A program made the position numbers and the translations under genes. The notes under the pieces were generated by a model. The model was not told the origin of the DNA and searched no databases. It saw only the letters and a list, made by a program, of their open reading frames with translations. Below, in pieces: positions 6,830 to 10,196 of a stretch of 10,196 bases of DNA. Within the stretch, counting starts at the first letter, position 1. Every line of letters begins with the position of its first letter. This stretch comes from Lentimicrobiaceae bacterium (GTDB taxonomy: Bacteria; Bacteroidota; Bacteroidia; Bacteroidales; Lentimicrobiaceae), in NCBI GenBank assembly GCA_028697695.1, contig JAQVEI010000040.1, forward strand, positions 1-10,196, in the 5' to 3' direction.

Positions 6830-8113
6830 TTGCAGACAAATCATAAAATAATTAATGGAGACAGCCGACAGATGAACCTTATTTCTGATGCGGCGGTGCA
6901 GCTAATAATTACTTCGCCACCCTATTGGCAATTAAAAGACTACGGAATTGAAAGTCAGATTGGCTACCATGAAGATTATGAAACATATATCAATAATTTG
7001 AATCTTGTCTGGAAAGAATGCTATCGGGTTCTGGACAATGGATGCAGGTTGTGTATAAATATCGGAGACCAGTTTGCCCGGGCTGTCTATTATGGACGGT
7101 ATAAAGTAATCCCAATCAGGACAGAAGTAATCAAATTCTGCGAAAGCATAGGGTTTGATTATATGGGGGCAATTATCTGGCAAAAGCAGACAACAACAAA
7201 TACAACAGGCGGAGCTTCTTTAATGGGTAGTTTCCCCACTCCACGAAATGGTATCCTATCGATCGACTATGAATTTATTTTGATATTCAAGAAGCTAGGA
7301 ACCCCATCAAAGGTTAGTAAAGAGATTAAAGACCAATCAAAAATGACCACGGAAGAATGGAAGGAGTATTTTTCGGGGCATTGGAATTTTGGTGGTGCAA
7401 AACAGGATGGTCATATTGCCATGTTTCCTGAAGAATTGCCTAAACGGCTCATTAAAATGTTCGCTTTTAAAGGAGAAACTGTTTTAGACCCCTTTATGGG
7501 GAGTGGAACAACCTCGTTAGCGGCAAAAAATTTGGAGCGGAACTCAATCGGATACGAGATTAATCCTGAGTTTATCGAAATTGCCAAACAGAAACTTAAT
7601 ATCAATCAAACAGATATTTCCGGAACAACTTATGAATTCTTAAAAGACTCTATTAGTTTAGATGTGGAGGAGGCGTTTGAAAATCTTCCATACAGGTTTA
7701 TTGACTTTCAAAGTCTTGACAAAAAAGTAGATCCTAAGAAATTGCAATTTGGGTCAAAAATCGATAGAAATAGTGGCCAAAGGGAGGAATATTATTCAAT
7801 AAAAGAAATAATAAGCCCTGAACTTGTAAAATTAAGCAATGGCCTCATTATAAGGCTCATAGGTGTTAAAGAGAAAAAAGACACGTCTGATTTAGCCAGA
7901 GAGTTCCTTAATGATAAGACCAAAGGCCAAAAAGTTTTTATAAAGTTTGACAGTCAAAAGTATGATGAACAAAATAACCTGATGTGCTACCTGTATCTGA
8001 AGAATAAAACATTTCTAAATGCACATCTGATAAAGGAAGGACTTGTTGAGCCAAATACAGATTTGGAATTCAAATACCGTGAAAAGTTCTTGAATCTAAG
8101 CAAGGGTATTTGA
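6830..8113 (+). CDS. Type II DNA methyltransferase (beta class, probably m4C at CTAG) with C-terminal SNase-like domain
   Basis: 427 residues from TTG 6830; an in-frame TAA six bases upstream excludes a longer product. Motif IV is TSPPYW (28-33), the catalytic loop of amino-methyltransferases; SPPY is most often seen in N4-cytosine enzymes. Motif X-like HIAMFPEELPKRLI (195-208) and motif I DPFMGSGTT (220-228, AdoMet binding) follow. The order IV then X then I is the beta class. Residues about 325-425 form a separate staphylococcal-nuclease-like OB-fold unit (LSNGLIIRLIGV, GQKVFIKFD, CYLYLKNKTFLNAHLIKEGL). There SNase Arg35 is kept as R342, but by my alignment Asp40, Glu43 and Arg87 become K347, K350 and N383, so nuclease activity is unlikely. 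The enzyme would protect host DNA from the endonuclease encoded downstream. CTAG specificity is inferred from that partner. AT-rich relative to the flanks. Confidence 0.9.
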   Translation: MQTNHKIINGDSRQMNLISDAAVQLIITSPPYWQLKDYGIESQIGYHEDYETYINNLNLVWKECYRVLDNGCRLCINIGDQFARAVYYGRYKVIPIRTEVIKFCESIGFDYMGAIIWQKQTTTNTTGGASLMGSFPTPRNGILSIDYEFILIFKKLGTPSKVSKEIKDQSKMTTEEWKEYFSGHWNFGGAKQDGHIAMFPEELPKRLIKMFAFKGETVLDPFMGSGTTSLAAKNLERNSIGYEINPEFIEIAKQKLNINQTDISGTTYEFLKDSISLDVEEAFENLPYRFIDFQSLDKKVDPKKLQFGSKIDRNSGQREEYYSIKEIISPELVKLSNGLIIRLIGVKEKKDTSDLAREFLNDKTKGQKVFIKFDSQKYDEQNNLMCYLYLKNKTFLNAHLIKEGLVEPNTDLEFKYREKFLNLSKGI

Positions 8114-8275
8114 TGAAAACGACATTAATAATTTGATTGGAACTATACAAAATACAAATTGGAATAACTCCATGAGTACCATTCAAATAGAAACCCAACT
8201 TCATCATCAGCTTTGATTTTGCAATTAGATTGGAATGAAACCCGAAAACAGAAACAACCCTAATAATCAAATAGA

Positions 8276-8908
8276 GTGGCAAAAGAATGGATATTAAATA
8301 GCGCGATGAATCGCTTCCAACTAAACTTTAAACGGAATGTTGGGCCAACCTCTGAAAGCATAAGACAATGTGAACCTAAAACCATAGAAGAATGGCGTGA
8401 CTTTTACTTTTCTAAAGTCCGTTCAAGGGAGCATATTATTGAACTTGGTAAGAGACTTTATATTAAGATAACGGAAGTAATATCAGCAGAAGTAGAAGAA
8501 ATCACTGAACAAGACTGCATAGATTATATGCTACAATTGGTGATTGACAGAACCTTTGACGGATATTGTACAGAGATAAAAACTATTTATGGTCAACTAG
8601 AACAAGAACTTGGTTATAAGATAGAACCCGCACCCGACAAATGGGACAGGTTATTCAATGTTGACTTCTTTATTAAAATAAACAATAAATTTATTGGTTT
8701 ACAGATTAAGCCTGTGAATCAAGGGATACAATTAGCTCAAATTTTTAAGGAAAAAGGCTTGCAACTAAAAGCGCACAAAAAATTTGAAAAAGATTTCGGA
8801 GGTAAGGTATTCTACATTTTTTCTTCAAAAGCTAATGGCAAGAAGGTGATAATGAATACTGAAGTAATTGACGAAATCAGAACAGAAATAAATCGGCTCG
8901 AACAATAA
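8276..8908 (+). CDS. MjaI-family Type II restriction endonuclease (CTAG)
   Basis: 210 residues from GTG 8276; an in-frame TAA 12 bases upstream fixes this start, and the product opens with the family-like AKEWILNSAMNRFQLNFKR. I recognise the RE_MjaI family from this N-terminus and from RTFDGYCTEIKTIYGQL and PAPDKWDRLFNVDFFIK; MjaI cuts CTAG. The likely PD-(D/E)XK core is D130 in NVDFFI, then Q143 and K145 in GLQIKP, with Gln at the usual Glu position. Length is near the family norm. It acts in the cytoplasm on unmodified DNA and pairs with the methyltransferase ending 162 bases upstream on the same strand. The gap between them holds no convincing gene or promoter; tiny ORFs at 8113-8136 and 8235-8297 might matter only for translational coupling. 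The use of GTG fits low endonuclease expression. Confidence 0.88.
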   Translation: MAKEWILNSAMNRFQLNFKRNVGPTSESIRQCEPKTIEEWRDFYFSKVRSREHIIELGKRLYIKITEVISAEVEEITEQDCIDYMLQLVIDRTFDGYCTEIKTIYGQLEQELGYKIEPAPDKWDRLFNVDFFIKINNKFIGLQIKPVNQGIQLAQIFKEKGLQLKAHKKFEKDFGGKVFYIFSSKANGKKVIMNTEVIDEIRTEINRLEQ

Positions 8909-9042
8909 AAAAGCCAGTTCATCTTCAAAAGCAACACCAAAAGCCAGCCGTTTTGATAAACCGCTATCATATTAATTACGACTTTCTACCCTAAAAAAGC
9001 GAAAAAATAGCATTTATCCAAAGGCCAGTGAGCCCTATTGCA

Positions 9043-10196
9043 TTATCCTTTTCCCTTTACACCCCCCCCTGACGATCTTATCAATTTCGCTTTCAAATCC
9101 GGATCTGCCATATCTTTATCCAAGGGAAACATGGGGCGGTTGATGCGTTTGTAGCCCAATCTTTCCAAATCCTGGTCAACACCACCGGGCGTTTGTGCCA
9201 TAATCCAGCCGGCACGCATATCGTAGAGCTCGGGTACCAGATAGCCAATTTTCACTACCACTATGTCTGTTTCGCGGGGGTTTAATCCCAGGCGGGTAAA
9301 GTCTTTTTCGTAGTGGTATGGTTTACGTTTTTTGGTTACAATCACATTTACACTGCCTACCTGTACAACCACTTCAGTTTCGGCCGTAGCATCGCCGTGT
9401 TCAATGGCTTTTACAATTCCAGAAAGCTTAACAGGCGGTGCATAACGATCATCAATGTTAGCACCAGCAAAGCCCTCCACGTGCTTGCCAACTCCTGCTT
9501 CAATGGCTTTTTCAACAAAGTCAGGGCCAGGAAGAGAGGCGTAAATTAAGGATGGGCTATCTTTCTTTTTAAACTCCGGACGTTTAAGTATTTCGGTGAG
9601 TGTCCAGGTCACGTCTCCTGCTCCGCCAGCAGTTGGATTGTCGCCCATATCGCTGATAATAAAAGGATGCACCTTGCTGGCTATGGCCATATCCAGGCAC
9701 TCCTGGAGCGGAGCGACAGGTGCGACAAATTCAAACTCATTCCTTACTTTCCAGAAATGACCGGCAAGCTCTTCGGCAGCATTCATAACGGCATCTTTGT
9801 CATCTCCGGTAACCATTACCACCGCATGGTTTCGGGGTTCGTCAGCCCAGGCATAACCTATCCAAATGGCAGCATCAATAATGCCTTCGCGCCGGGTAAT
9901 GGGTTCCACTTTGGCGTATAAACTTTTTGCCGGTTCAATGCGCGTGCTGGTTTTTTCACCGGGCAATAGTATGGGTACAGGTATGCGGGCTTTATAAGCC
10001 GGTTTTCCCTTACCATTTTCCAATCTGTCAAGCAGGTTCTCAAGAGCTCGCTGCTTTGATTCCAAGGCGTCATCGTGAGGTGCCAGCCGGAAACAGGTAA
10101 TCAGGTCAGTATTTTCAGCCAATCGTTCACTTACATTCCCGTGAAGGTCCATGCAGGTGGAAATTACAGGCTCTGTTCCCACCACTTCGCGAATAC
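9043..10196 (-). CDS. M81/MlrC-family metallopeptidase (N-terminus beyond window)
   Basis: The frame is open through the right edge (IREVVGTEPVIST...), so the GTG at 10185 is not the start. Family members are about 480-500 residues, so roughly 100-130 N-terminal residues are missing. Visible hallmarks, numbered from 10185: MDLHGN (D13, H15) and APHDD (H37), which match the zinc-ligand region of MlrC; FIISDMGDNPTAGGAGD (175-191), typical of the MlrC C-terminal domain; and near the end DMRAGWIMAQTPGG and RINRPMFPLD. MlrC itself hydrolyses linearised microcystin peptides. The substrate here is unknown, and in Bacteroidota such proteins are common without any link to microcystin. The gene converges on the restriction endonuclease, with 134 bases between the stops and no clear terminator. 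Its 3' end is the intact partner of the remnant at 6585-6759. Confidence 0.85.
   Translation of the reverse strand, partial: IREVVGTEPVISTCMDLHGNVSERLAENTDLITCFRLAPHDDALESKQRALENLLDRLENGKGKPAYKARIPVPILLPGEKTSTRIEPAKSLYAKVEPITRREGIIDAAIWIGYAWADEPRNHAVVMVTGDDKDAVMNAAEELAGHFWKVRNEFEFVAPVAPLQECLDMAIASKVHPFIISDMGDNPTAGGAGDVTWTLTEILKRPEFKKKDSPSLIYASLPGPDFVEKAIEAGVGKHVEGFAGANIDDRYAPPVKLSGIVKAIEHGDATAETEVVVQVGSVNVIVTKKRKPYHYEKDFTRLGLNPRETDIVVVKIGYLVPELYDMRAGWIMAQTPGGVDQDLERLGYKRINRPMFPLDKDMADPDLKAKLIRSSGGGVKGKG
9062..9069. repeat. Homopolymer of eight C within the 3' end of the MlrC-like gene
   Basis: Eight consecutive C bases on the + strand encode the Gly-Gly-Gly stretch near the C-terminus of the peptidase (SSGGGVKGKG). 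Slippage here would only change the last few residues, so the effect on function would be slight. The tract could also be a sequencing-error hotspot. The remnant copy at 6585-6759 lacks it. Confidence 0.6.
9076..9243. repeat. Direct-repeat copy (intact) matching the remnant at 6591-6759
   Basis: This segment inside the MlrC-like gene is the intact partner of the decayed copy. The constant offset is 2485 bases up to the ATATCGTAG shared near the end, and 2484 after a one-base indel. The pair brackets the restriction-modification cassette. The differences are largely at codon third positions, so the copies diverged under protein-level selection before one decayed. Confidence 0.8.

Noticed and set aside
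8113..8136. Eight-codon ORF overlapping the methyltransferase stop
   Set aside because: It is too short to support as a gene, with no ribosome binding site and no recognisable peptide.
8235..8297. 20-codon ORF overlapping the endonuclease start
   Set aside because: The peptide is low-complexity and Asn-rich and shows no sign of selection. It is noted only as a possible coupling element.
8909..9042. Possible bidirectional terminator between the converging endonuclease and MlrC-like genes
   Set aside because: Only weak 4-base stems and a few A-runs were seen, with no convincing hairpin followed by a T-run on either strand.

Overview
The window reads as a chromosomal segment of a member of the Bacteroidota. 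Three things suggest this: the TolC / lipoprotein adaptor / RND operon order, two exact matches to the Bacteroidota -7 promoter element TAnnTTTG (5813-5820 and 6801-6808), and weak or absent Shine-Dalgarno sequences at most starts. The sequence does not allow a genus to be named.

Layout: (1) 1-4565 holds a tripartite RND efflux operon on the + strand: the 3' end of a TolC-like outer-membrane factor, a lipoprotein membrane-fusion adaptor and a complete RND permease. (2) 4566-4839 is a non-coding gap with two short tandem repeats (a GACAAGGA-type octamer and a CTTTGCGT-type octamer). (3) 4840-5661 encodes an exported PAP2-type phosphatase. (4) 5836-6472 is a small toxin-antitoxin-like pair in which both genes look broken: the antitoxin-like gene by an in-frame TAA, the PIN-domain toxin gene by a one-base frameshift. 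(5) 6473-6829 is an intergenic scar. It holds a near-perfect palindrome, a decayed copy of the 3' end of the gene at the right edge, and the promoter/operator-like region of the next gene. (6) 6830-8908 is a two-gene Type II restriction-modification cassette: a beta-class DNA methyltransferase with an unusual C-terminal staphylococcal-nuclease-like domain, then an MjaI-family PD-(D/E)XK endonuclease whose family cuts CTAG. (7) 9043-10196, on the - strand, is most of an M81/MlrC-family metallopeptidase whose N-terminus lies beyond the window.

The restriction-modification cassette is visibly more AT-rich than the efflux operon and the MlrC gene. It sits between two direct-repeat copies of the MlrC 3' end, one intact inside the live gene and one a decayed remnant. 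This marks the stretch from about 6760 to 9042 as inserted or rearranged DNA. The tetranucleotide CTAG, the expected target, was found by eye only twice in the 10.2 kb, once in each cassette gene and nowhere in the flanks.

The most unusual element is the methyltransferase's SNase-like tail. It keeps the fold signature but lacks most of the nuclease catalytic residues, so it may serve DNA recognition rather than cleavage.
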